DNA from: Pythium myriotylum
Taxonomy: Eukaryota > Oomycota > Peronosporomycetes > Pythiales > Pythiaceae
Assembly: GCA_023091665.1 (NCBI GenBank)
Contig: JALJCQ010000041.1
Coordinates: 62,001 to 126,000, forward strand
DNA length: 64,000 nucleotides
Direction of reading: 5' to 3'
Position 1 is the stretch's first letter; each line of letters starts with the position of its first letter. The notes beneath the pieces are model-generated. The model was not told the DNA's origin, did no database searches, and saw only the letters and a list, made by a program, of their open reading frames with translations. Below, piece by piece: positions 10,271-20,100 of the stretch. Both the position numbers and the translations under genes were made by a program.

Positions 10271-11843
10271 AGATTGTGCTGCTGAGTCTTTGCCTTTTCA
10301 AGATATACGAATTTTGGTTCGTGAGCCTGTAACTCACGACCCACGCCCAATGTGACGGAGCTCGACTACTAGAGCTCCTTTCAAAGCGCATGAGGCGGGA
10401 CCTCAAATTTGAGACTCGGGGGTAATAGGATAGCCATGCTTCCGTTACTTGTCAGTGCCTGTGTATGAACAAGGAGTTGCGCGGTTCCTCAACTCACCCT
10501 CAATAAGGCTGTCTTCGAGCACGGCTTCACTTCTCAAATATCAAGGTTTCGCAACAACTGGAATCGCTTTTTAAAAATTAGTTTTCCATCCTACATTTAG
10601 TGACAGCAACGCGTGAGTGTGTAAAGGTAAGTGGCGTCCGTTCTTGCGGTTATCTCAGGCTCGGGATTTCGAGCTGAGGGTGGCTAAGCTTGACAAAATG
10701 GTGTGGGAGTCAGCTTGGCCACCACCAATTCTAAGGATACCTTCGGTGAAGACCTCCCAGTCCTAGGCTTGTGAATTTCCGAACAGCAGAGGCTGTTCGC
10801 ACCAACTTGATTGGCACGGGAGGCTTATGTGATGAGTACGAATAAGCCGACCGCTTACACCAACATCAGGTTACCGCATGAAGCGGTTCCCGGGAATTGT
10901 TCTCTTCATTCCTCACGGAAACATACGTTTTAGCCTTCACCAAATATTCACATGTTGCCTCTGATTGGGCAACAAAAGTGTGCTCATGAAGACACCAGCA
11001 TACTGGAGTTACACCCTTCACTCAGGACCCTTCGCAGCTGCGCGCTATTCACGAAGAATCGCTAAGCATGATGATGCACGAGGCTACGGGGCTTCCGTCC
11101 AGGAATACTATAGAGCAAATTCTGTCTGTGAGCCACTTCAGCGGACTCCTTGTCTTCCGTTTCCGATTTCTGCCTCACATGCCGCACGAATTCTGGTCCA
11201 ACATTTTGGTTCACCTGACTCAGGGCAGCAATAGCCAGCAATGCCAACGACTCTTGATGCAGTCAGCGACCATTGCATCGAGCATGTCGGGTCAAATCCC
11301 TGCTGCACTAGTTTTGAAAAACTTCTAAAGTTCGTCGGTCGAGAAAATGGCTCTGACCAAAATGCGGATTCTTCGATCTGTCGTCTGGATTGATTCGTCT
11401 TGCCTTCTCTAGTTGAGATCATCGACAGCAGCATCCATTGGGTGGAGTCAGTTTTGTAGCTTCCCATCCTTGCGACACGAAGAGTCGTCCATGCTCGTCT
11501 TCCAGTTGAAGGACAAATCACTAGATCGAGCCTGCATGTAGTAGGGCAACCGTTGGTGATCACGGTCTTTCGGAATTTCGATGCCGTCTAAATGGAGATC
11601 TCATCATGAGACCGGTGATTAGGGCGAATGGTAGTACGGGAAGAGTGCTTCGTAGCCGACTGCTGAAGGACGCCATCTTTCTATCGCAATCCTCTGATCG
11701 TTGTTTGATCATGATCGGCTCTTCTGCGCGATGGCACTTAGTCATCTTTCAGACTGTCAACCTTCCGATAACCAATACAAACCCGAATGTCGCCTTAGCC
11801 GTACTGACAATCTAACTCCTGGAAAAAAAAAATAAAACTAAAA

Positions 11844-11887
11844 AACAGTCAGAAGGCGAGGACATTCGTCCTAGCCTTCTGACTGTT
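11844..11887. repeat. 20-bp-arm hairpin with 4-nt loop
   Basis: AACAGTCAGAAGGC-G-AGGAC, loop ATTC, GTCCT-A-GCCTTCTGACTGTT. The arms are 20 bp with one mismatch. It is preceded by an A-rich run. It does not sit at the end of a recognisable gene, so a terminator role is not supported. Confidence 0.8.
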
Positions 11888-12909
11888 GGAGGAACCCAAG
11901 CATAGAGAATTAGAAGCTGGAGCATGATGCCATGTGAACACAAATCTAATGCGTACTATTGCTCGAGCACCCGGGTATAGCGGGGAGACACCAAGCAAGA
12001 AGCACATGCACCGGAAAGATCAGTAGAACTGACGTGGCCTTTATTTATCAAGCTCCGATGAATTGGTTGGCTATGGTCCCAATCTTGAGTGCTATTCGGC
12101 GCCCTCTCGATGTTTGCCGGGGCTCAATACCAAACTCATCCATCGTAAATGTGGATAATGGACGGTCTCCACCAACCAGTCTGTTGAAGCCAGTACGAAC
12201 TGTTTGCAATGCCGTAATAATATGCGCAATGGTTCCTATTAGACCCAGTGGTAACACCATCAGAATTTAGAGTGACGTCACTGAGTGGACAGGGCGACTG
12301 AACCAGTTCAACACTCTACTCACAATTAGTCGATAACAAATCTGCGAAATTCCGAGACACTCCGTCTCTTGCAAATTGCTGGCTGATCTTGCTGACAGCC
12401 TGGGTGGTTATAATAAAAGCAGTTGCGTAAGCCGATTCTCCAGCACTGAGACTATACTTGATCAGGATTCAGCAGACCCCACGATCTTCTCTTTTGTTGA
12501 AGTTCGAGTGTACTGCGTCACAGCGAGTGAACGAGCAGGATTGCGATCGGATGTGATGAGAACGTCGTCACGTGGCAACATAATCTCCAGCTTACTCGGT
12601 CTCAAAGTTTCGCAGTGTTCCCACTGAGGCTTCATATTCAACTCCACGTTTCGGTCTGACTGGCACTTCGATTCGCATCCATCATGTCACTCCCACAAAG
12701 CCGCGGCGGATCTTTTATGCTCTTTGTGAGAGATGGACCATACCGCCAGACTAGATCGAGCAATGGGTTGGCCGTCCACCTCAATCGCGACAGAGGTTAT
12801 CCTAGTCTGGAGTAGAAAATTAGGAAATGGTATCGTTATCGCCATTTCCGAAGTACAGACTCATCACTCTAGCTCATGCACTCCTTCCACCTATCGCTGG
12901 TGCAAACGA

Positions 12910-12964
12910 TCGAGTTCGCAAGTCATCACCTTCCCCCCTCTAAGGTGATGACTTGCGAACTCGA
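12910..12964. repeat. Perfect 23-bp-arm hairpin upstream of tyrosinase
   Basis: Arms 12910-12932 and 12942-12964 are exact reverse complements, with a 9-nt pyrimidine loop (CCCCCCTCT). It lies about 100 bp before the core promoter of the 13125 tyrosinase. It is not in the corresponding promoter of the 4205 copy. Confidence 0.9.
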
Positions 12965-13063
12965 ACATCCTCCAATCGATTTCAATATGAGTTCGTCGTG
13001 ACCGATCACATGAACAGAAGGCCGCAAGGTCCGCCAAGACCACAAGAGCATCAACCACTACAA

Positions 13064-13096
13064 CTCATTCTCCAACTTTCTCTCGACTGCACAGTC
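13064..13096 (+). promoter_or_regulatory. Inr/FPR core promoter and degenerate leader palindrome
   Basis: CTCATTCTCCAACTTT at 13064-13079 is a very good match to the oomycete core promoter. The following leader element GACTGCACAGTC (13085-13096) is a shortened form of the 16-bp palindrome of the other tyrosinase leaders. The ATG is 29 bp further on. Confidence 0.8.
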
Positions 13097-13124
13097 AAAC
13101 CTTCCTCTACCCAACGCAAGAACT

Positions 13125-14678
13125 ATGAAGCTTCTCCAAGTCATCTCGCTCGTTACGCTCGGACTGCTCGGCTTGTCCACCAGCTCCACCGACGCCACCA
13201 CGTGCAACAAGCCTCGCGTACGTCGCGCCTGGACCGCGCTATCCGAAGCTGATCGCCAGCTCTACAAGGACGCGATCGCCACGGCCATGGACTCGGGCAA
13301 GTACATCAAGTTCGTCGAGGCCCATGCGGAGATGATGTCGGAGATGGAGGCCCACCGCCAGTGCATGTTCATCTACTGGCACCGATACTTCATCACGGCG
13401 TTCGAGAACATGCTGCGCGACCAGCACCCTCGCTTCGCGTGCGTGACTCTGCCGTACTGGGACTGGATGACCGACTACGACAAGTTCCTCTCGAACAAGT
13501 GCGACAACACGCTCAACTGCTCGCCGGCGTTGAACTTCATGGGCGGCAAAACCCGCGACGCCAACGAGCAGATGCGCAACGTGACGATCAACGGCGCGAT
13601 CGTGGCTGGCTACTGCGACACGGTGTACCCGCTGAACCACTATTGCGAGAACTCGCAGCTCTCTGGCTCACAGTGCGTGCATTGCGTGCCGCGGGGTGAC
13701 TGGACCAACAACTCACTGCCGGCCGTCACGAGCTTCACGTCGATCCGCTCGCAGCTTTTCGACTCGAAGAGCTTCGGTGAGATGTCCAAGGCTCTTGAAG
13801 AAGGCGCGCACAATATGGTACACTTCGCGCTTGCCGGTGCGATGCTCGTCAACCAGTCGCCATCTGATCCCATGTTCTGGTCGCACCACAGCATGGTGGA
13901 TCTGCTCCACTCGATCTTCCACAAATGCCGGGTCGGCGAACAGAAGATGACGTTTGCTGAGAAGGCCGTGAGCTTTGACTGGACGACGTGCGAGCGTCGC
14001 AGCGGCGGCATGTTCAACCCAACCGACTCCGTGATGGCGCGAACGGGGTACATGGGTATCAACCCGATCAACGCGACGATGGACCCACTCGTGGGCAAGT
14101 ATTTTGCGGTACTACCACAACAATTTGCTGCTCTTGTCGACGCACGTGATCTCGGCGAGAGTAGCTACACGTACGAATTGCAGGGTCTCACCAACATCCT
14201 TTACAGCAACTGTGGCCAGTCCACCGAGTCCCCAACGACCGCGCCACCCAGCACGAGTGGCGGCTCGGTCATGAGCGTTGGCGACGCGACAGCTCTTCCG
14301 ACGATGGGATCGATCGCCAACAAGACGCTGCCGGCCGAGTCGCAGCGCCTGTACGAGTGGGTTACCAAGATGGACAAACTTGTGCAGCAGCAGGGCGGTA
14401 ACCCGATCCAGACGACCGAGCGCATGACGTGTCTCTTCCAGGACGAGTGTCTCGGCGGCGTGACCGTGTACCCGGAGTCGTTTATGAAGAACTTTGGCAT
14501 GACGAGTGAGCAGCGCTGCAAGGAAATTCTCACGACAATTCACCGCACGATGGATGCATCTAAGATTGCTGAGTGGAAGACACAAGTGGCCAAGGAGTTT
14601 GGCTGCCCTCGTCCGAAGAATGTGACGACTGCGAGCGGTAGCGGCAGCAGCAGCACCACGACCTTGAAATCTTACTGA
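13125..14678 (+). CDS. Secreted tyrosinase, paralogue with converted 5' half
   Basis: 517 aa, one exon, signal peptide MKLLQVISLVTLGLLGL. All six copper ligands are present: H67, H77 and H86, and in the second site HNMVH and DPMFWSHHSMVD. The C-terminal cysteine module is complete. Codons for about residues 12-190 (13160-13690) are almost identical in DNA to the 4205 gene (one difference seen in about 530 bp). The first about 10 codons and everything after about 13690 differ at many positions, including HNLVHGALAGVMF versus HNMVHFALAGAML. That mosaic indicates gene conversion. Function as for the 4205 gene. Confidence 0.92.
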   Translation: MKLLQVISLVTLGLLGLSTSSTDATTCNKPRVRRAWTALSEADRQLYKDAIATAMDSGKYIKFVEAHAEMMSEMEAHRQCMFIYWHRYFITAFENMLRDQHPRFACVTLPYWDWMTDYDKFLSNKCDNTLNCSPALNFMGGKTRDANEQMRNVTINGAIVAGYCDTVYPLNHYCENSQLSGSQCVHCVPRGDWTNNSLPAVTSFTSIRSQLFDSKSFGEMSKALEEGAHNMVHFALAGAMLVNQSPSDPMFWSHHSMVDLLHSIFHKCRVGEQKMTFAEKAVSFDWTTCERRSGGMFNPTDSVMARTGYMGINPINATMDPLVGKYFAVLPQQFAALVDARDLGESSYTYELQGLTNILYSNCGQSTESPTTAPPSTSGGSVMSVGDATALPTMGSIANKTLPAESQRLYEWVTKMDKLVQQQGGNPIQTTERMTCLFQDECLGGVTVYPESFMKNFGMTSEQRCKEILTTIHRTMDASKIAEWKTQVAKEFGCPRPKNVTTASGSGSSSTTTLKSY

Positions 14679-15893
14679 GGCCCTCCGCTTTCGGTAGCTA
14701 CCGGTGTTGGAGCATCAGCTCTGAATTTCTGAATACACATTTCGTGACCGTGACGATCTAGTTGATGATGAATGATCAGCTTTGCTCGGCGAAGCTCTGG
14801 ATATCGTTTCGTGTCGGGGTGAGACCAACAAAGCGACACCTCACAGCATTTTGACCTTGAAGGTGAGATTCGATTGAAGTCAGTCGCCTTTCATTGGCGG
14901 AAAGTTCGTTTTTCAAATCATTTTAACACCCAATCTCTGAGTCAAGTAGACCGAAAACATACTGATTTTGTAAGTAGCGAAAAAAATCGACATGGCATCA
15001 GATCAACATCAAAGCGCACCACCACAAAGCCAAGGACATTTGAAGAAGTATGGCACAACTTCATCATATTTTCTACAACAAAGGGACGATGCAGAGGCGA
15101 TGATGGTCATGGATCGCAAGATAACAGGCCGAGCCGATACTAATGGATCCTCATATTTGAGGAAACCAACCCTGAAACCACAATGTTGAGTAACCAAGTG
15201 TAACCAGACCTAAGAAACACCTGGCCCTGTATCTTCGACATTCACGAAAATGTCTGTTTGCTTGGTGAACAGAGAGGAAGCAAATGCCGAGTATGCGTCA
15301 CTGCGATGCCTCCGGCTCGATGACATTTGGTGGTAAAGACCAGGAACCAACGCGAATAAACTAAGTAGATAACAAGCTACATTGTGATGTTCGGTCGTAA
15401 ACCATTAAGCCGAATCAATTTTTTTTTTTTTTTTTGGGGACCAAAGACTTGCAAGAATCGGTCTACAACTGCATGTTAAAATTGAATTGAAAAACAAACT
15501 TTTCGATTCCATAATGGTAATGAAGGTGAAGGCTATTGAGCTCAATCAATGCACCCTGATAGCTGGGGGCTCGTTGTGTACTCCTTCTATTTCCACGGTC
15601 GTTCCGAAACAAAAAGATGTTGGGCGCAAAAAACTGTTCTATCAAACAAATGCGGTCTCTGTTACGCGAGCCAGCGAGACTGCCTTGGGAGTGAAGCAGT
15701 GGGTTTGTGTCGACGGAAGATAGGTTAGCCGCCAGCGAAATCCAGAGTTAAAGCAACAGGCAGCGAACCGCGGCAGTGGCGAAGTTTGCATCACGTCTAG
15801 TAATTGAAGTCATCGAATTCAAATCCAGTTCTCAAAAACCACAGCTGATTTCGCGCTTCAGTCAGCATCAGGCGATAAATTTAGTTCGAAATT
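14679..15893. other. Intergenic; one unconvincing 65-codon frame
   Basis: No supported gene. A frame at 14992-15189(+) starts MASDQHQSAPPQSQG and is unrecognised; composition alone does not make it a gene. A run of about 17 T is at 15420. At 15510-15560 there is a weak match to the LINE-like tail repeat. The stretch ends at the left terminal inverted repeat. Confidence 0.4.
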
Positions 15894-15935
15894 GGACCGA
15901 TTCCCGTAGGATTTAAAAGCCTTCCTAAAGCTAAA
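15894..15935 (+). repeat. Left terminal inverted repeat
   Basis: Pairs with 32624-32666. The unit AGGCTTCTAAAT of the right copy also recurs 100 bp further in, at about 32520, as a subterminal repeat. Confidence 0.8.
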
Positions 15936-15948
15936 TCGGCGTTCTATC

Positions 15949-16713
15949 CTAAATTTTAGAAAACAAGCGACTCCTGCAGAAAACACGCCGTCCATTCCAA
16001 AAAATATCGCTGTTTTGGAGCATCACTTCTCCAAGGCATTTCACTCGGAATGCAGTGGAACGGCTTGGCGATCGAGGTCGCTGCCTTGTCGTTCTGGTAC
16101 TAGAGAAATTGGACATGAGAGACAAGTCGGCACTAGCTCGCGATCTTTTTCTGCCTTGACTTCCGCGAGCTGCGTGGGAGGGGAGGCTTTCAGTTGTCTG
16201 TTGCTCTCGATGTTTCCTCTCCACGTAGCTGGTAAACAAGCCAATCGCGGACGTGGCACGGCTGCGCACGTTCGGCACGGCGCGCTCGTTCCAGTAAAGT
16301 TGATGGACCGCATTCATTCGTTGCTGCGTGCTGCGTGTTAGAAGAACAGCCTTCACACAGTTAAGGAGCGCCTCCGCGTCCGTGTCGCTGTACATTTTCG
16401 CGCCAGGCTTGCGCGCGCGGACATCTTTTTTCGCCGCCACGGTCGTGCTTGCCGTCGTGTGGAGGCTCTTCGTGCCGGTTGCCGACAAGCGGGTTTCTTG
16501 GGAGCGTGGCTGGGGTACCCAGCTTATTACCCAAGAGTGAAGGAGGAAACGTCCAGAAATTGTAAACTGTGCAAGTGCATACTGACTGTTCGTGTTGGTT
16601 GCACAGTTTTGAGACAATTCGTCGAGAAAATTGATTCTCCGCGGAAACTTCAAGAATTTTGGCGTAGTACCGTCAGTGGGGTCCTTGGCCGTATACGTTA
16701 AAAAAAGGCGCAC
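15949..16713 (-). CDS. Uncharacterised protein, possibly SANT-like
   Basis: A 254-codon frame whose stop lies 13 bp inside the left inverted repeat. A central stretch (YSDTDAEALLNCVKAVLL followed by a Trp/Arg-rich helix) loosely resembles SANT/Myb-like or DUF6818 domains common in oomycete element-borne genes. The flanking residues are basic and Ser/Thr-rich. No catalytic motif was found. The start is uncertain. It could be a decayed DNA-binding protein of the surrounding element or a chance frame. Confidence 0.3.
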   Translation of the reverse strand: MRLFLTYTAKDPTDGTTPKFLKFPRRINFLDELSQNCATNTNSQYALAQFTISGRFLLHSWVISWVPQPRSQETRLSATGTKSLHTTASTTVAAKKDVRARKPGAKMYSDTDAEALLNCVKAVLLTRSTQQRMNAVHQLYWNERAVPNVRSRATSAIGLFTSYVERKHREQQTTESLPSHAARGSQGRKRSRASADLSLMSNFSSTRTTRQRPRSPSRSTAFRVKCLGEVMLQNSDIFWNGRRVFCRSRLFSKI

Positions 16714-16916
16714 TTAAGAGCTTAAGTATCGACTTAAGATCAATACATTTGAGTTTATGTGGATTTCATTGGCTGATTTGGCAGAAATTCACGAGCGCGA
16801 TAATCATTCCGTCAGTACAATCATTCACTACAACCATTCCACTAAGTTCTGGTCGGGAATGATTGCTTGGGAGTGAGCCGAGTCCCATTCCTCTTCCTCG
16901 AACTCCAAATGGAAAA

Positions 16917-17163
16917 CGGACAATGGACCAGCTCTTGGAAATGCGCAGCTTGCGCTTCGTGCCAGCGACCTGCTTCTCAAGCTCGGCTACGAGCATGCGC
17001 AGCTCGAGGATCTCTTCCTTGCGGCGGTTGCGTAAGGCCTAGGAGCTTCGTCCTGCGGCTGCGCCGGCTCGGGCAACGGCGTCGCCAATCGGAGAGTTGC
17101 GCCGTCGCTCGAGTCATCGTTCACCTCGTTGTGGTCGCATGCCTCGATGAAATCGAGGGTGGG
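16917..17163 (-). pseudogene. Coiled-coil/bZIP-like relic overlapping the SET gene 3' end
   Basis: One frame reads TLDFIEACDHNEVNDDSSDG and then turns into another frame with RRKEEILELRMLVAELEKQV, a basic stretch followed by leucine-type heptads. This order resembles oomycete basic/coiled-coil proteins (M96-like). A frameshift at about 17030 and loss of the rest mark it as a relic. It overlaps the last codons of the SET gene in a different frame, so that gene's present C-terminus may be borrowed sequence. Confidence 0.35.
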
Positions 17164-18604
17164 TGCGAAGGGCCTCCGGATCCTCCTCGTTGAAGTCGAC
17201 GCTTAGCATGTTGGGGAAGCGAGTTCTCTTGGCCCTGGTGTTCGTAGGGTTCTGACCAGGAATCAGCTTGATGACGACATGGTCTGGAGTGGAGAAATGA
17301 ACCGAGCAAGTTTTGGAAAAGATACGTATTGTTACAGTCCTGGAAATGCAGTTTTCGCTTCGGCAGAGACAAGTGAACGTGATTGAAGATCCGTAATTGA
17401 CAGTCACTTCGACGCCATCGTCTAGATCTACTTGTGTAACGATGATCATCTTACGTGCTGATCGGTGAAATCTCTCTTCGAAACGAGAGTTCGATGAACA
17501 GGAGTGATTGACGAAACGGCAAATCCCACCTCCCATGAACGCGTCCACGTAGATGGCTTCACGATGTATGCTTTTTGACACGAATCTGAGAGTATAGCCT
17601 CTCGCACGCTGCATGTCGGTGAGAGTTGTCTCAGAGACCATTTCACCAATGTACTCGCCCAGTACAGTGCGCCGAGGTATCGGACCCGTCGTGACTACAC
17701 CGTAGCCCTTCTCACACCTCATGAGCGCCAATGAGGTGTGGTCATGGAGGCGATTGCCACATGTGGCACCAACTTTGCAGTTGGCCGTGGTGCAGTATGC
17801 GCCACTCGCAACATTCCAGCAAACGCTGGGATCACACGAGTACTTGCAGCGACATGTGCCAAGATTGATGTCTTCAAAGCGAATGCGACTCACGTTCAGA
17901 TTGTGTGTGAGTCGTCTGACGTTTGGCGGCCAGTCAACAAGAGTGAAAGTTGTGGCGAGTGGGATGACGTCGCGAATGCGTCTGTGCGTTGACAGCGCGG
18001 ATTGCTCAAGTCCGCCTTCGCCGTCATAGTCATCGTCGGTGATCACAATGATGTCGCTTCTACTTGCAGGACCGTAGTTCGCGTCTGGGACGTTACTTTG
18101 AGTTGACAGCCTGAACGGATTATGCCCAGACTCGCCGTCCAAATCATCGTCGGTGATCACAATGACGTCGCTGTTAATTGCAGCATCGTCGTTCGTTTCT
18201 GGACCGTCATCGTCATCATCTAGGATCGTGACAATAATCGTTGTCCTCGCGGAATCTTCATTGCTGACACGGGTATTAAATGACGCATGAGATTCAGTCT
18301 CTACCGTCGCAGCTTGTGGTGTTGGCTGTGCTGTCTCTGGCTCGTGTTCTGATTCGGCGATAATGAAGGGAGAAAGACTTGTTCCATCGCCACGGAGCTC
18401 CGTGCTCCGGTGTTCTAATGGCTCTTGGCGGTTTGCGCCTGGTGCACAGCGAGCTTGGCTCAACCACTCGAATATCGTGGTGTTCCTGTATCTCATCTGG
18501 GATGCTACCATGTGCTCTGACTGTGATTCGGTTAACAGCGTGAAGAATGGTTGGGCGAGTGTTTTGAAGACCACTTGCGCCACGAGACGAGTTTCGTCGC
18601 ACAC
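17114..18604 (-). CDS. SET-domain protein (putative histone lysine methyltransferase)
   Basis: 496 aa, one exon. Residues 251-283 carry a pre-SET/AWS-like Cys cluster (CRCKYSCDPSVC ... CKVGATCGN). The SET domain spans about 290-405, with GYGVVTTGPI, GEYIGE, the FVNHSC catalytic/cofactor motif (364-369) and VNYG. A post-SET CLCRSENC follows (412-419). SET enzymes transfer methyl from S-adenosylmethionine to lysine, usually on histones. The N-terminal third is acidic with three hydrophobic-then-acidic blocks (TIIVTILDDDDD, DVIVITDDD, DIIVITDDD) that look like SUMO-interacting motifs; the last two are a tandem repeat. Substrate specificity cannot be read from sequence. Confidence 0.85.
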   Translation of the reverse strand: MCDETRLVAQVVFKTLAQPFFTLLTESQSEHMVASQMRYRNTTIFEWLSQARCAPGANRQEPLEHRSTELRGDGTSLSPFIIAESEHEPETAQPTPQAATVETESHASFNTRVSNEDSARTTIIVTILDDDDDGPETNDDAAINSDVIVITDDDLDGESGHNPFRLSTQSNVPDANYGPASRSDIIVITDDDYDGEGGLEQSALSTHRRIRDVIPLATTFTLVDWPPNVRRLTHNLNVSRIRFEDINLGTCRCKYSCDPSVCWNVASGAYCTTANCKVGATCGNRLHDHTSLALMRCEKGYGVVTTGPIPRRTVLGEYIGEMVSETTLTDMQRARGYTLRFVSKSIHREAIYVDAFMGGGICRFVNHSCSSNSRFEERFHRSARKMIIVTQVDLDDGVEVTVNYGSSITFTCLCRSENCISRTVTIRIFSKTCSVHFSTPDHVVIKLIPGQNPTNTRAKRTRFPNMLSVDFNEEDPEALRTHPRFHRGMRPQRGER

Positions 18605-19878
18605 GTGTGATACCGTTGCGGTGGACGACTAACATGACGTAACAACGAAAGATGCTCATGACGACAGTTCGCGACACATTGAAAGAGTGGGCAGGTGCTG
18701 TACGTTTGGAAATGTACATTTTAAACGAACAGGCCAATCATCCCTCGAGAATTAACAATGCTACCCGATGATTTGCTACGCCACACAATCAGCAACTGCA
18801 CTCCGTCGTGATTAGGCACCAGGATTTCAACGAAAGGGTGAGCAGCCGAACTGCAACAGCAACCAAGGAAGGGAGAAAGTGGTGTTACTCTCAAAACGCA
18901 GGCCTCGCGTGCAATGCCCGGACAGCTTCGCGTGAAGACTACGGTCACGACTCCGACCAAGTCGCCAAGCCAGCGGCATCCAAAGGCCAAGGCAATGGTG
19001 CCCGTCCGTCCAACCGCCGTAGAAGAGCAAGAGTCAACTGACACGATCACGGAGAGCTACGTTGATCTCGGACGTGATGACTCGCCACCAACCCCACGGC
19101 AGCTTCGCCTCAAGACCACGGCCACGACTCCGACTAAGTCACCAAGCCAACGGCATCCAAAGGCCAAGGCCACGACGCCCGTTCGTTCAACCGCTGAAGA
19201 AGAACAAGAATCAACGGACACGACCATTGAGAGCTATGTTGATCTGGGACTAAGACTTGATGAATCACCACCAATGTCAACACAACCGAGGCGGATTGAC
19301 GCAGTTACTCCAATCAAGTCGACCGATCCCCGTCACGCAATGTTTCAGGCGATCACACCCACGAAGTCGACAGACGCAACAACGAAGTTTATAGCACTCA
19401 GACACAAACTTGAAGCCAGCCATGAATCTGCAGAGTCCGATTACGTTTCCCCCTTGAAAAGGGTGAAACTAGCACTGGCGAGCAAGTCTCAGAAGCCGAA
19501 GCAAATCGTGCGTACTGTTGATGGTATGTATTGAACTCCTGTTTGCGATTCGGCGTCGATTCCAACACGAATCGTTTGTTCTATAGACTTGAAGACGTTC
19601 ATTCGCACACACAGTGGAGAGGGCAAGCAGTTTGCTGATAATCTTGTGTCTGAGGCCCGAGTTGTTTGGACTTCCTTCGGACAATGCAAAACTGGACCGG
19701 TCGCACGAATGCATCTCATTGACAAGCAGGTCGACGAGCCGGTCGAGGATATGCACAAGGTGTGACTCATTCTCGTAAATTGCCAAGGTTTGGTATGATA
19801 TCGTGTTTTCTGTGCAGATTCTTCGAGACAAATATGGAGAGAACAAGCGAGTTATCGACAATGAATTAGCCACCGCTT

Positions 19879-20088
19879 TGCAATGGAGGCCCAAGTGGAC
19901 TGACTGGAACTGAGTAGTATTTAGCCAAATGCAGAATGAACGGAATAGACTGATCCTCCGCAGGCCTAGGTTACTAAGTCACCGGGACCACTGAGTGCAT
20001 GGGGAACCACTCGTGGTCGCTCAGTGATCACAGAACTAGAAGCGACATGCAACATGCAACTTACGCATGGACTAGCTGCGACATTACA
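19879..20088 (-). repeat. Gypsy 3' LTR (210 bp)
   Basis: Begins TG and ends CA on both strands. It is identical to 24241-24450 except A/T at 19887/24249. Confidence 0.92.
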
Positions 20089-20100
20089 TCCTCCCGCAGC

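Larger units (their letters stand above)
10271..13060. other. Intergenic with two hairpins, no gene seen
   Basis: About 2.8 kb. The first part (10285-11500) is unlike the palindrome arm and has no convincing frame. From about 11540 it is a diverged, collinear copy of the tyrosinase upstream region at 2440-4100. It contains two perfect or near-perfect inverted repeats, annotated separately. Confidence 0.5.

Noticed and set aside
15420..15436. Poly-T/poly-A runs as terminators
   Set aside because: No hairpin and no gene end nearby; homopolymers are common in the intergenic DNA here.
16867..17193. Cys/Arg-rich 108-codon plus-strand frame
   Set aside because: Antisense to the SET gene end and coiled-coil relic; cysteines are not in a known spacing.
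19884..19914. Natural stop of the 18914 gene at TGGAACTGA
   Set aside because: Those codons are inside the LTR and also occur in the right LTR, so they are not part of the original gene.
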